A DNA stretch of 64,000 bases from Deltaproteobacteria bacterium. GTDB taxonomy: Bacteria; Myxococcota_A; Polyangia; Polyangiales; Ga0077539. Shown here piece by piece: positions 37,910 to 45,193 of the stretch (its first letter is position 1; the number at the start of each line of letters is the position of its first letter). The stretch is taken from the NCBI GenBank assembly GCA_016704445.1, contig JADJAE010000006.1, positions 124,001 through 188,000 on the forward strand, given 5' to 3'. Position numbers and translations under genes: made by a program. The notes under the pieces are model-generated. The model saw only the letters and a program-made list of their open reading frames with translations. It was not told the DNA's origin and did no database searches.

Positions 37910-38800
37910 TCAGCCCGCCTGCAGGCCGAAGGCCTTGAGCGCGGCGACGGTCTTCGCGATCGAGGCCTCCGCCGGCCAGGCCATCGGCAGCCTGATCTCC
38001 GCGGGGATCTTCCCCATCCACGCGAGCGCGGCCTTCACCGGCCCGGGGTTGGTCTCCACGAACATCGCGTCGTACACGCCCAGCAGCGCCTGCTGACGGC
38101 GCCGCGACTCCGCGAGGTCGCCCGCGAGGAAGGAGCTCACCACCCCCTGCACCGCCGCCGGAACCACGTTGCTGGCCACGGAGATCACGCCCCGCGCGCC
38201 GCAGGCCATCATCCCGAGCGTGAGCCCGTCGTCGCCGCAGAGCACCGTGAGCCGGTCGCCCAGCGCCGCGATGATCGACTGCGCGCGGACGATGTTGCCG
38301 GTGGCCTCCTTCAAGGCGATGACCCGGGGGCAGAGCTTCGCGATCTCGACCATGGTCTCGGCGGCGAGGTCGGCGGTGCCGCGCGTGGGGACGTTGTAGA
38401 GCACCAGCGGGATGCTGGTGGCGTCGTGGACGGCGCGCACATGGGCGACGAGGCCCGCCTGCGAGGGCTTGTTGTAATAGGGCATCACCACCATGGCGGC
38501 GTCGGCCCCGAGCTCCTGCGCGGCCCTGGTGCGGACGATGGTCTCCGCGGTGGCGTTGGTGCCGGTGCCGGCGATGACGGGGACGCGCTTGTTCACCACG
38601 CGCACCACCGTGGCGATGATCTCCTTCGCCTCGGCGGCGGTCACCGTGGGCGACTCGCCAGTGGTCCCGCACGGAACCAATCCCCCGATGCCCTCGGTCA
38701 CCTGCCACTCGGTGAGGGAAGCCACCGTGGCGAGGTCGACCGCGCCCCCACGAAAGGGGGTCACCATCGCCGTAAACGCACCATCCAATCGCAGGGCCAT
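37910..38800 (-). CDS. dapA: 4-Hydroxy-tetrahydrodipicolinate synthase
   Basis: DapA, 296 residues, a Schiff-base TIM barrel that condenses pyruvate with aspartate semialdehyde. Seen: FTAMVTPFRGG, GLVPCGTTGESPTVTAAEAK, AAMVVMPYYNKPSQAGLVAH, YNVPTRGTADL with the catalytic Tyr, and the pyruvate-binding Lys in RVIALKEATGN. GAGAAGG sits 7 bases before ATG 38800, which is preferred over the GTG at 38806. First gene of the dapA-dapB-membrane protein-SemiSWEET run. Confidence 0.97.
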   Translation of the reverse strand: MALRLDGAFTAMVTPFRGGAVDLATVASLTEWQVTEGIGGLVPCGTTGESPTVTAAEAKEIIATVVRVVNKRVPVIAGTGTNATAETIVRTRAAQELGADAAMVVMPYYNKPSQAGLVAHVRAVHDATSIPLVLYNVPTRGTADLAAETMVEIAKLCPRVIALKEATGNIVRAQSIIAALGDRLTVLCGDDGLTLGMMACGARGVISVASNVVPAAVQGVVSSFLAGDLAESRRRQQALLGVYDAMFVETNPGPVKAALAWMGKIPAEIRLPMAWPAEASIAKTVAALKAFGLQAG

Positions 38801-38880
38801 CGTCACACCTTCTCAGGGGGGAGTGCGCGCGAGCACCGTCGTCGCGCGAGGGCGACACCCATACCCGAAGCGCCTCGCTT

Positions 38881-40404
38881 CTACCAAACCGCTCTCGCGA
38901 GGACGTCATCGAGCACGTCGTCCGCGGGCCAGCCGTAGCGCCGCGAGCGCGCCGTGGGGTCGGCGCCGGAGAGCAGCGAGAGGAAGGCGGCGCGGTGGTC
39001 CTCGACGCGGGAGCGGGCGTAGTCCGCCGCGGTGTCGCCGCGCACGAGGAAGGGCCAGTCCGAGGCGGCCATCAGCATCAGCTCGCGCAGGCACTGGCAA
39101 CGCGCGGCGAGGCCCACCGCGGAGGCCGGGAGCGCGCGCACGGAGTCGTCGACGGCCCGGAGCATCCCGGTGGTGCTCGGGTGCACCCAGCGCGCGAGGT
39201 GCCCTCCCTCTCCCCAGGTGCTCGCGTTGGGAACCACCCGGGGGAGCGATCCATACCGGGACAGGTAATCCGTCGGCGTGATCGCCCTCGGTCCGAGGGC
39301 GGCGAGCAGCCCCGCGAGGAAGGTGGTCCCCTCGAACCACCAGTGCCCGAAGAGCTCGGCGTCGTAGGGGGCGACGATCACGGGCCCGGTGACCCCCCGC
39401 TGGGAGAGCGCGTCGAGCCGGCGGGCGCATCGATCCGCGAAGTCCCGGGCGTGGGCGAGGGCGAGGGAGCGGGCGAGGGTGGGGTTCCAGGGCTGCTTGG
39501 GGGAGCCCTGGTGGTCGGTGACGCGCCAGAGCTTGATCCCCGTGGGGCTGCGCGACCCGTCCGCGGCGAGGAAGTCCACGAGCAGGGAGAGCGGCGCGCG
39601 GTACCCGACGTCCTCGTGGAAGTCCCGATAGATCGCGTTGGAGGGATAGCCCACCTCGCGGCTCCACACCGAGGCGGCGGCGTCGACGTCGCGGCCGAAG
39701 CAGGCGACGCCCGCGGGGGTGACCACCGGGCGCGCGGTGGCGTCCGGCGGCCTCGGGTGGCCGTAGAGCAGCGCGTGCGACTCCAGCACCGTGGCGTAGA
39801 TCCCGTGGTCCGCGAGGGCGACGTCGACGCCCGGCGCGATGCCGCACTCGGGCAGCCAGAAGCCCTCCGGGGCGGCGCCGAAGCGCCGGGTGTGCGTGGC
39901 GACCGCGAGGGCCACCTGCGCGTCGATGAACCACGGCTGCGCGGTGAACAGCGGGAGCAGCGCGTGGGTGAGGGCGGTGGTCCAGAGGGAGAGGCGTCCC
40001 TCGCGGGCGAGGCGGGCGAAGGCCCCTGGGAGGTCAGCCCCGATACGGGACCAGGTAAGCCGGGCGTGGCGCAGGGCGGCCACGTGGGCGTCGAGGGCGG
40101 GGCGCGGGAGCTCGTCGCCGCGGAGCGCCGCGCAGAGGGCGTCGAGGCGGTCGAGGTGGCGCTCGAAGCGGGCGCGCAGCAGGGCGTCGTCGAGCATGGC
40201 GACGAGCGAGGGGGAGAGCGAGAGCGTGAGCCGCGCGGGGTTGTAGGGCGAGAGCGCGTCGAGCACGGCGACGAGCGGGAGGTAGCACTCCAGCATGGCC
40301 TCGAAGAGCCAGCGCTCCTCGAGGTGGTCGTCGTGCTCGGGGTGGCGCACGTAGGGGAGGTGCGCATGAAGTATGAGGAGTACGCCGCCTGGGGATGAGC
40401 TCAC
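38881..40404 (-). CDS. Family 57 glycoside hydrolase, probable alpha-glucan branching enzyme
   Basis: A 507-residue GH57 (DUF1957) protein. N-terminal barrel strand LLILHAHLPYVRHPEHDDHL with the metal-free His pair, the nucleophile Glu in GFWLPECGIAPGVD, the acid Asp in VIVAPYDAELFGHWWFEGTT, and the late STWGEGGHLARW segment that is characteristic of GH57 branching enzymes. The C-terminal helical domain with CLRELMLMAASDWPFL completes the usual architecture. It should make alpha-1,6 branches in glycogen-like glucans in the cytoplasm. Start GTG 40404, 70 bases from the divergent MaoC-SDR gene. No other glycogen gene is nearby. Confidence 0.9.
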   Translation of the reverse strand: MSSSPGGVLLILHAHLPYVRHPEHDDHLEERWLFEAMLECYLPLVAVLDALSPYNPARLTLSLSPSLVAMLDDALLRARFERHLDRLDALCAALRGDELPRPALDAHVAALRHARLTWSRIGADLPGAFARLAREGRLSLWTTALTHALLPLFTAQPWFIDAQVALAVATHTRRFGAAPEGFWLPECGIAPGVDVALADHGIYATVLESHALLYGHPRPPDATARPVVTPAGVACFGRDVDAAASVWSREVGYPSNAIYRDFHEDVGYRAPLSLLVDFLAADGSRSPTGIKLWRVTDHQGSPKQPWNPTLARSLALAHARDFADRCARRLDALSQRGVTGPVIVAPYDAELFGHWWFEGTTFLAGLLAALGPRAITPTDYLSRYGSLPRVVPNASTWGEGGHLARWVHPSTTGMLRAVDDSVRALPASAVGLAARCQCLRELMLMAASDWPFLVRGDTAADYARSRVEDHRAAFLSLLSGADPTARSRRYGWPADDVLDDVLARAVW

Positions 40405-40474
40405 GGGTCAGGGGTTGTATCCCGCGGGGCGCTCCCTCCCGAAGCGAGATCGCCGGTGCTATGACCCGCGCTCG

Positions 40475-42007
40475 ATGACCAGAGCCACCGCCGCGTCCAT
40501 CCGATTCGACGAGGGGGACCTCGACCTCTTCGCCGCCGCCAGCCACGACGTCAACCCGCTTCACCGCTCCGGCGACTACGCCCGTCGCACGGCCTTCGGA
40601 GAGCGCGTGGTGTTCGGCGTCCTCGGGGCCCTCGCGGCGCTCGGCCGGCTGCAGCCGAGGGAGGGCAGGGTGCTCGCGAAGCTCTCGGTGGAGTTCGCCG
40701 GGCCGATGTTCATCGGGGTCGACTACGCGGTGGACGTCGACGAGTCGTCGCCCGATCGGGCGAAGGTGAAGGTCCGCGACGGGCGGCGGGTGCTGCTGCG
40801 GCTGACCGCGCGCTACCGCGACGGCGACGTGCCCGACGCCCCGCAGTGGACGGCGCCGCTCATCGCCCGCACCGAGTCCGCCGACCACGCCGACGAGGCG
40901 CTGGTGGCGGGCATCGCGGTGCAGGGCCGCTACTCCGCCGAGCCCGTCGCGCTGGCGATGCTGATGGTCCGCCACGATCTCGCCGAGCGGGGCGTGGGGC
41001 CCCGCCACGCCGAGGCCCTCGTCCTCGCCAGCTACCTCGTGGGCATGGAACTCCCGGGTCGCCGCGCCCTCTTCTCCGACCTCTCGCTCGACTTCGAGGC
41101 CGAGCACTCGCTCTCCACGGCCCCGGTCGACTGGTCGCTGGCCCTCGACTCGGTGCACCCGGAGTTCGGGATGCTCTCGATGAGCCTCGCGACCACCATC
41201 GAGGGCGTCCCCGCGGCGCGGGCGAAGCTCACGGCCTTCGCCCGGCAGGAGCTTCCGCACCTGAGCCCCGACGCCATCGAGTCCGCGGCCGGCCGCTCCG
41301 AGCGCCTGCTCGGCAAGGTGGCGCTGGTGACCGGCGCGAGCCGGGGCCTCGGAGCGGCCATCGCCCACGCGCTGGCGCTGCACGGGTGCACGGTGATCGG
41401 CACCTACCTCAGCTCGTCGACCGAGGCCGAGGCGCTGGCCTCGAGAATCGCCTCGACCCCCGGGAGCTTCATCCCGATGCAGGGCGACGCGGGCGACGCC
41501 CGCTGGGCCGCGGAGGCGCGCGAGTCCATCGTCTCCGTGCACGGTCGCCTCGACCTGCTGGTCTGCAACGCGTGCCCCTCGCTGCGGCCGCTGTGGCTCG
41601 AGCCCGCGTCGGCGCAGCGCATCACCGAGCACGTCGCCCGCAGCGTGGCGATGGTGGCGGTTCCGCTCTCCCACCTGCTCGACCTGGTGGCCTCGGTCCA
41701 GGGGAGCGCGGTGGTGATCTCCTCGTCGGCGGTCGAAGATCCGCCCGCCGAGTGGCCTCACTACGTGGCGGCCAAGTGCGCGGTGGAGGCGCTGGCCCGG
41801 GTCGCCGCGGTGGAGCACCCGGGCGCTCGGGTGATGGTGGTGCGCCCCCCGAAGCTGCTCACCGAGCTGGTGAACACCCCGCTGGGCCGTCAGGACGCGC
41901 TTGCGCCGGAGGACTTCGCCGCGCGCCTGGTGCGAAGGCTCCTCGAGGGGGGGGAGGGCTCGCGCGAGGTGCTGGTCGACCTCGGCGACGCTCATGCTGA
42001 TTCGTAG
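40475..42007 (+). CDS. MaoC-like hydratase / short-chain dehydrogenase fusion
   Basis: A 510-residue two-domain enzyme. Residues 1-110 are a MaoC-like hot-dog domain with the catalytic-type motif DLDLFAAASHDVNPLH (Asp and His) and ERVVFGVLGALAALGRLQ. A central ~150-residue region looks like a second, degenerate hot-dog unit. Residues ~285-500 are an SDR Rossmann domain: LLGKVALVTGASRGLGAAIA, LLVCNACPSLRPLW in place of the usual NNAG, VVISSSAVEDPP and the active-site-like HYVAAKCAVEALAR with Tyr and Lys. Fusion of a hydratase and a reductase suggests beta-hydroxyacyl-thioester chemistry as in fatty-acid or polyketide processing. It converges on the O-acylation locus but is separated by the repeat region, so a link is only possible. 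Confidence 0.82.
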   Translation: MTRATAASIRFDEGDLDLFAAASHDVNPLHRSGDYARRTAFGERVVFGVLGALAALGRLQPREGRVLAKLSVEFAGPMFIGVDYAVDVDESSPDRAKVKVRDGRRVLLRLTARYRDGDVPDAPQWTAPLIARTESADHADEALVAGIAVQGRYSAEPVALAMLMVRHDLAERGVGPRHAEALVLASYLVGMELPGRRALFSDLSLDFEAEHSLSTAPVDWSLALDSVHPEFGMLSMSLATTIEGVPAARAKLTAFARQELPHLSPDAIESAAGRSERLLGKVALVTGASRGLGAAIAHALALHGCTVIGTYLSSSTEAEALASRIASTPGSFIPMQGDAGDARWAAEARESIVSVHGRLDLLVCNACPSLRPLWLEPASAQRITEHVARSVAMVAVPLSHLLDLVASVQGSAVVISSSAVEDPPAEWPHYVAAKCAVEALARVAAVEHPGARVMVVRPPKLLTELVNTPLGRQDALAPEDFAARLVRRLLEGGEGSREVLVDLGDAHADS

Positions 42008-42078
42008 TCAGTAGCGCCGCTTTGATTCGGTCAATTGCTCAATGAACAAGCCGCCGATTGGACGCTTGGGGTTCACAC

Positions 42079-42187
42079 CGTAACAGTTCAGGGGTGCAAG
42101 CCGCTCGTTTGACGCTGGGGTTCGCGCGTTGACGCTCACCCCAGGCTATAACAAGTGACGACCCCCACGTGCGTGGGGGTCTTTCGA
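42079..42187 (+). repeat. Terminator-bearing repeat element, copy 1
   Basis: Contains GTAACAGTTCAGGGGTGCAA, then from 42108 to 42165 a stretch identical to copy 2 (GTTTGACGCTGGGGTTCGCG, CGTTGACGCTCACCCCAGGC, TATAACAAGTGACGACCCC), and ends in a hairpin followed by TTTCG. A shorter degenerate unit, TTGGACGCTTGGGGTTC, lies just upstream near 42057. Confidence 0.85.
42160..42184 (+). terminator. Intrinsic terminator for the MaoC-SDR gene
   Basis: GACCCCCACG-TG-CGTGGGGGTC forms a perfect 10-base-pair stem with a 2-base loop, followed by TTT on the plus strand. Confidence 0.75.
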
Positions 42188-42258
42188 ACAGGAATGCCAA
42201 TTCGATGGAGCTCACGGCACATCGATTGGATCTTCCGGAAGGTCCATCGAGTTTCGGT

Positions 42259-42396
42259 ACGAAAGACCCCGCGGACGCGGGGTCGTCACTTGTTATAGCC
42301 TGGGGTGAGCGTCAACGCGCGAACCCCAGCGTCAAACACGCGGCTTGCACCCCCTGAACGCTTACCAGGCGGCTTGCACCCATGAACTGTTACGCG
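42259..42396 (-). repeat. Terminator-bearing repeat element, copy 2 (inverted)
   Basis: Read on the minus strand: GCGTAACAGTTCATGGGTGC, a duplicated GTGCAAGCCGC unit, then the same ~58-base block as copy 1, ending in a hairpin and TTTCG. The hairpin stem differs from copy 1 by paired changes, so structure rather than sequence is kept there. Confidence 0.85.
42261..42284 (-). terminator. Intrinsic terminator for the O-acylation locus
   Basis: On the minus strand GACCCCGCG-TC-CGCGGGGTC (9 base pairs) is followed by TTTC. It is 115 bases downstream of the microprotein stop. Confidence 0.75.
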
Positions 42397-42397
42397 C

Positions 42398-42517
42398 TCA
42401 GAACGCGAAGTAGATGAACTTCAGCCCCGGCCCCTGGAGGAAGATCGCCACTCCCACCAGGAAGACCCCGAGGCCCACCGACCGCCCGATGTCTCCGATG
42501 AGCTCACGATGGTTCAT
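42398..42517 (-). CDS. DltX-like single-helix microprotein ending in FIYFAF
   Basis: A 39-residue protein, ATG 42517 to TGA 42398, with a GGGGATG site just upstream and only 10 bases after the MBOAT stop. It has a short charged N-terminus (MNHRELIGDIGRS), one transmembrane helix (VGLGVFLVGVAIFLQGPG) and the exact C-terminus KFIYFAF. DltX proteins of Gram-positive dlt operons are similarly small single-helix proteins with a conserved aromatic C-terminal motif of the form FIYxxF, whose Tyr has been implicated in passing the acyl group between the MBOAT protein and the extracellular acceptor. Gene position, topology and motif all match, so a DltX-like acyl-relay role is proposed. The resemblance is seen in the sequence; the function is inferred. 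Confidence 0.75.
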   Translation of the reverse strand: MNHRELIGDIGRSVGLGVFLVGVAIFLQGPGLKFIYFAF

Positions 42518-42527
42518 TGGACATCCC

Positions 42528-43736
42528 CTATACCCCCGTCACCGCGCGTAGCCACTGTAGCCCCATGGCCGCGGTCGGCACCGCGAAGAGCACGTGGGTC
42601 AGCACCGCATTGAGCACCACGAAGCACCACCCCGCGAAGGACCACGCCCGCGACTTCGCCAGCCTCTTCGCCCACGGCTTCCGGCCGAAGAGCTGGCGGT
42701 AGACCATGTAGCCCCCGAGCAGCGCCCCGTGCCACAGGCCGAAGACCAGGTAGCGCAGCTCCAGGCCGTGCCAAAGCCCGAGGATCACCATGCTGCAGAA
42801 GGCCCCCATCGGAGCCCCGTAGGTCCAACCCCGCCAGCGGATGGCCAATGGGTTGAACACATAGTCCCGCACCCACGACGACAGGCTGATGTGCCATCGC
42901 TGCCAGTAGTCGCTGATGTTGTCCGCGACGTACGGCCGGTTGAAGTTCTCCGGAACCTTCACCCCGAAGAGCCGGCTGATCCCGATGACGATGTCGCTAT
43001 AGCCCGACAGGTCGAAGAAGAGATAGAGCCAGTACATGCACGCGCCGAGCACCAGCGGAGCGCGCGCCCCCGCGGCGATGAGCGCCGGGTTGAGGTTGAA
43101 GAGCGCGAAGGCCCCCAGGGGATTGGCCAGGATGGCCTTCTTGCCGACTCCCCAGAGGATGCGCCGCATGGCCCAGGCCGTGTCATCGGGAGAGAGGCGC
43201 TCGGGGGCGTTGACGTCCCGGGTGAAGTCCTCGTAGCGGCGCATCGGGCCGATGACCCGCGTGGGGAAATAGAGCGCGAAGACCACGTGGCTCCACCAGG
43301 ATCCCGGCTCCTCGGTGCGCCCGAGGTAGAGGTCGGCGAGGTGCGCGATGCCCTCGAACATCATGAAGCTCAGGCCCAGCGGCGCGAGCAGGGGGTTGGG
43401 CATCCACCAGCGCAGCCCCGCCCCGGTCGCCGGGTCGAAGCCCGACCAGAGCGCCAGGTATCGGAAGAGCACGAAGTATCCGATGAAGGACGCGACGCCC
43501 AGCGCGCACACCACGCCGCGCTTCTCCTCCGGGCGCGACATCATCCATCGGCCGAAGAGGTACGTCGTCGTGGCCATCGCGACCGCGACGAGCGCGTGCC
43601 ACCAGACGCCGAAGGCGAACCACACCAGCGTGGCCCCGGCCAGCGCCGCCTGCCGCATCCGGGGCGACGGCAGCGCCTGGTAGAGCGCCACGCTCAGCGC
43701 CGAGAAGACCAGGAAGGTCCAGCTCAGGAGGTTCAT
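42528..43736 (-). CDS. MBOAT-family O-acyltransferase (DltB/AlgI-like)
   Basis: A 402-residue polytopic membrane acyltransferase. Family blocks: PLGLSFMMFEGIAHLADLYL, YFPTRVIGPMRRYEDF, FFDLSGYSDIVIGISRLFGV, ENFNRPYVADNISDYWQRWH with SLSSWVRDYVFNPL, and the catalytic-His segment MVILGLWHGLELRYLVFGLW. This is the DltB/AlgI group, which takes an acyl group from a cytoplasmic carrier and delivers it across the membrane to an exported polymer. ATG 43736 overlaps the SGNH gene stop by 4 bases (ATGA). With ACP, SGNH and the DltX-like microprotein it forms a complete dlt-like set. Acyl group and acceptor are unknown. Confidence 0.92.
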   Translation of the reverse strand: MNLLSWTFLVFSALSVALYQALPSPRMRQAALAGATLVWFAFGVWWHALVAVAMATTTYLFGRWMMSRPEEKRGVVCALGVASFIGYFVLFRYLALWSGFDPATGAGLRWWMPNPLLAPLGLSFMMFEGIAHLADLYLGRTEEPGSWWSHVVFALYFPTRVIGPMRRYEDFTRDVNAPERLSPDDTAWAMRRILWGVGKKAILANPLGAFALFNLNPALIAAGARAPLVLGACMYWLYLFFDLSGYSDIVIGISRLFGVKVPENFNRPYVADNISDYWQRWHISLSSWVRDYVFNPLAIRWRGWTYGAPMGAFCSMVILGLWHGLELRYLVFGLWHGALLGGYMVYRQLFGRKPWAKRLAKSRAWSFAGWCFVVLNAVLTHVLFAVPTAAMGLQWLRAVTGV

Positions 43737-44893
43737 GGCCGCTGCCTCAGCGGGGGGAGAGCGGCGGAGAGATATCGGTTGAGATGCTCGGCCATCGCGC
43801 GGGCCCCGGAGGGCGTGAGGTGGGCGCGGTCGAGGTAGCCGTCGTCCGGAAGCTCCGGCGCATCGAGAACCGCCATGCCGTCCGCGCGCATCCGGGCGAT
43901 GAGCGTCGCCCGGAAGGCCTGGAGCCGGGCGATGTCCTCTTCGGACATGAAATGGAATGCCCGCTGGAATGGCAGGTTCACCGGGGACTCATAGAAGACC
44001 AGCGGAACCGCCGCCGAGCGAGCGAGGCGCGCCAGGAGGGTGAGCGATCGGTAGGCCTCCTCATCGACCTCGGAGCCGGTGATGGTGATGCGCTGCACCG
44101 CGCTCGGCACCTGTCCATCGCGGTAGGCCAGGCGCCACGGCAGCTTGCCGATGTTGGTGCTCTGGCCCTGAAACCTCCTGGGCAGGATGCCCACCGCCGC
44201 CGCCCCGCGACGCAGCGTCCAGGCGACGTGCATGGGCTGGAACTGATCGTCGATCCAGAGGTGCCCTCGGATGCGGTAGGCCCGCCAGGAGCGGGTGGCC
44301 GCCTCGGCGAGCGTCCCTTCGACCCTGCGCTGGAAGGTCGGGGTCATCCGCGCGGCGTCGAGCATCCGCTCCTGCGCGGCGTTGCCCGCGAGCAGCATCG
44401 GGAGCTCGTCGTCGCCGATCTCGTCCGGCGGGTGCCCTTGCCCGCTCACGAAGTTGTGTCCCTGAAACTCCACCAGCAGCAGCCGCAGCGGGTGCGTCCC
44501 GAGCGCCGTCGCCACCGGGAGCGCGTCGCGGGGGCCGCCGCCCGCCTGCGACATGTTGAACACCGGGCGCAGGTCGCCCGAGCGCCGCATGGCCGCGGCC
44601 ACGTAGGCGGGCACGGTCTCGTCGTCGGAGACGCCCGCGCCGTAGGTGATGGACGACCCCGCGATGCCGACGGCCTCCCGGCGCGCCGGCTCCGGGGTGG
44701 CGAAGATCATCCGCCGCGACCCGTCCGCGGCGGCGATGCCGGGCGCGTTGCGCAGCGCTCCGTCGAGCAGGCGAGCCTCCAGGCGGCGCTCGATCGGGGC
44801 GAGCAGCGCGTCGAGGACCGCGATGGTGAGGGCGGTGAAGGCGGCCAGGCGCACGATGCGCGGCCACGTCCAGCGCGGCGCGTCGCCGGGCAT
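43733..44893 (-). CDS. SGNH-hydrolase-like envelope acylation protein (DltD/AlgJ role)
   Basis: A 386-residue protein with one N-terminal membrane helix (IVRLAAFTALTIAVLDALLA) and an external SGNH-type domain. Catalytic motifs: EAVGIAGSSITYGAGVSDDE (block I Ser), GGGPRDALPVA, VEFQGHNFVSGQG (block III-like Asn) and GYLDRAHLTPSGARAMAEHL with the Asp-His pair near the C-terminus. In MBOAT systems such proteins (DltD, AlgJ/AlgX, PatB) complete acyl transfer to the polymer outside the cytoplasmic membrane. It starts 4 bases after the ACP stop and overlaps MBOAT, so it is tightly coupled. Family assignment is by motif; which step it performs is inference. Confidence 0.85.
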   Translation of the reverse strand: MPGDAPRWTWPRIVRLAAFTALTIAVLDALLAPIERRLEARLLDGALRNAPGIAAADGSRRMIFATPEPARREAVGIAGSSITYGAGVSDDETVPAYVAAAMRRSGDLRPVFNMSQAGGGPRDALPVATALGTHPLRLLLVEFQGHNFVSGQGHPPDEIGDDELPMLLAGNAAQERMLDAARMTPTFQRRVEGTLAEAATRSWRAYRIRGHLWIDDQFQPMHVAWTLRRGAAAVGILPRRFQGQSTNIGKLPWRLAYRDGQVPSAVQRITITGSEVDEEAYRSLTLLARLARSAAVPLVFYESPVNLPFQRAFHFMSEEDIARLQAFRATLIARMRADGMAVLDAPELPDDGYLDRAHLTPSGARAMAEHLNRYLSAALPPLRQRP

Positions 44894-44897
44894 CGGA

Positions 44898-45137
44898 CTA
44901 GGACTTCAGCTTGGACTGCAGGGTGCGCTTCATGTCGCCGACGTTCTTCCAGCCGGTGATCTCCCGGGTGGAGAACTTCACCCCGAAGCCGCTCTCGATG
45001 GCGACCACGAGCTTCACGTGGTTGAGCGAGTCCCACTCCTCGACGTCGGCCGCGGCCATGTCGTCTCGCAGGGTGATGGCGTCGAGGTCGAAGACGTCCT
45101 GAAAGATCCGGGTGAGCTTCTCGGTGATGGCATCCAT
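44898..45137 (-). CDS. Acyl carrier protein of the O-acylation locus
   Basis: A 79-residue ACP. The phosphopantetheine attachment site is VEEWDSLNHVKLVVAIESGF with Ser37, and acidic helix II and the FGVKFSTREITGWKNVGDMK region complete the four-helix fold. It is of the DltC/FkbJ-like single-domain kind rather than fatty-acid AcpP (which has DSLD). It lies 56 bases after the FkbH-like gene and 4 bases before the SGNH gene, so it should receive an acyl unit from the former and hand it to the MBOAT protein. ATG 45137 is the likely start; an in-frame alternative lies a few codons upstream. Confidence 0.92.
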   Translation of the reverse strand: MDAITEKLTRIFQDVFDLDAITLRDDMAAADVEEWDSLNHVKLVVAIESGFGVKFSTREITGWKNVGDMKRTLQSKLKS

Positions 45138-45193
45138 GGCGGCGTCCGTGGTCGGGGGAGGGGAGGCGTAAGGGGTCGTCGAGCGAGCGCGGA

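Larger units (their letters stand above)
42008..42397. other. 390-base intergenic region with two convergent repeat/terminator elements
   Basis: Separates the plus-strand MaoC-SDR gene from the minus-strand O-acylation locus. Most of it is taken by two inverted copies of a ~100-base element, each closing with a hairpin plus TTT. The central 75 bases include the palindrome CTTCCGGAAG at 42232-42241. No gene is supported. Confidence 0.75.
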
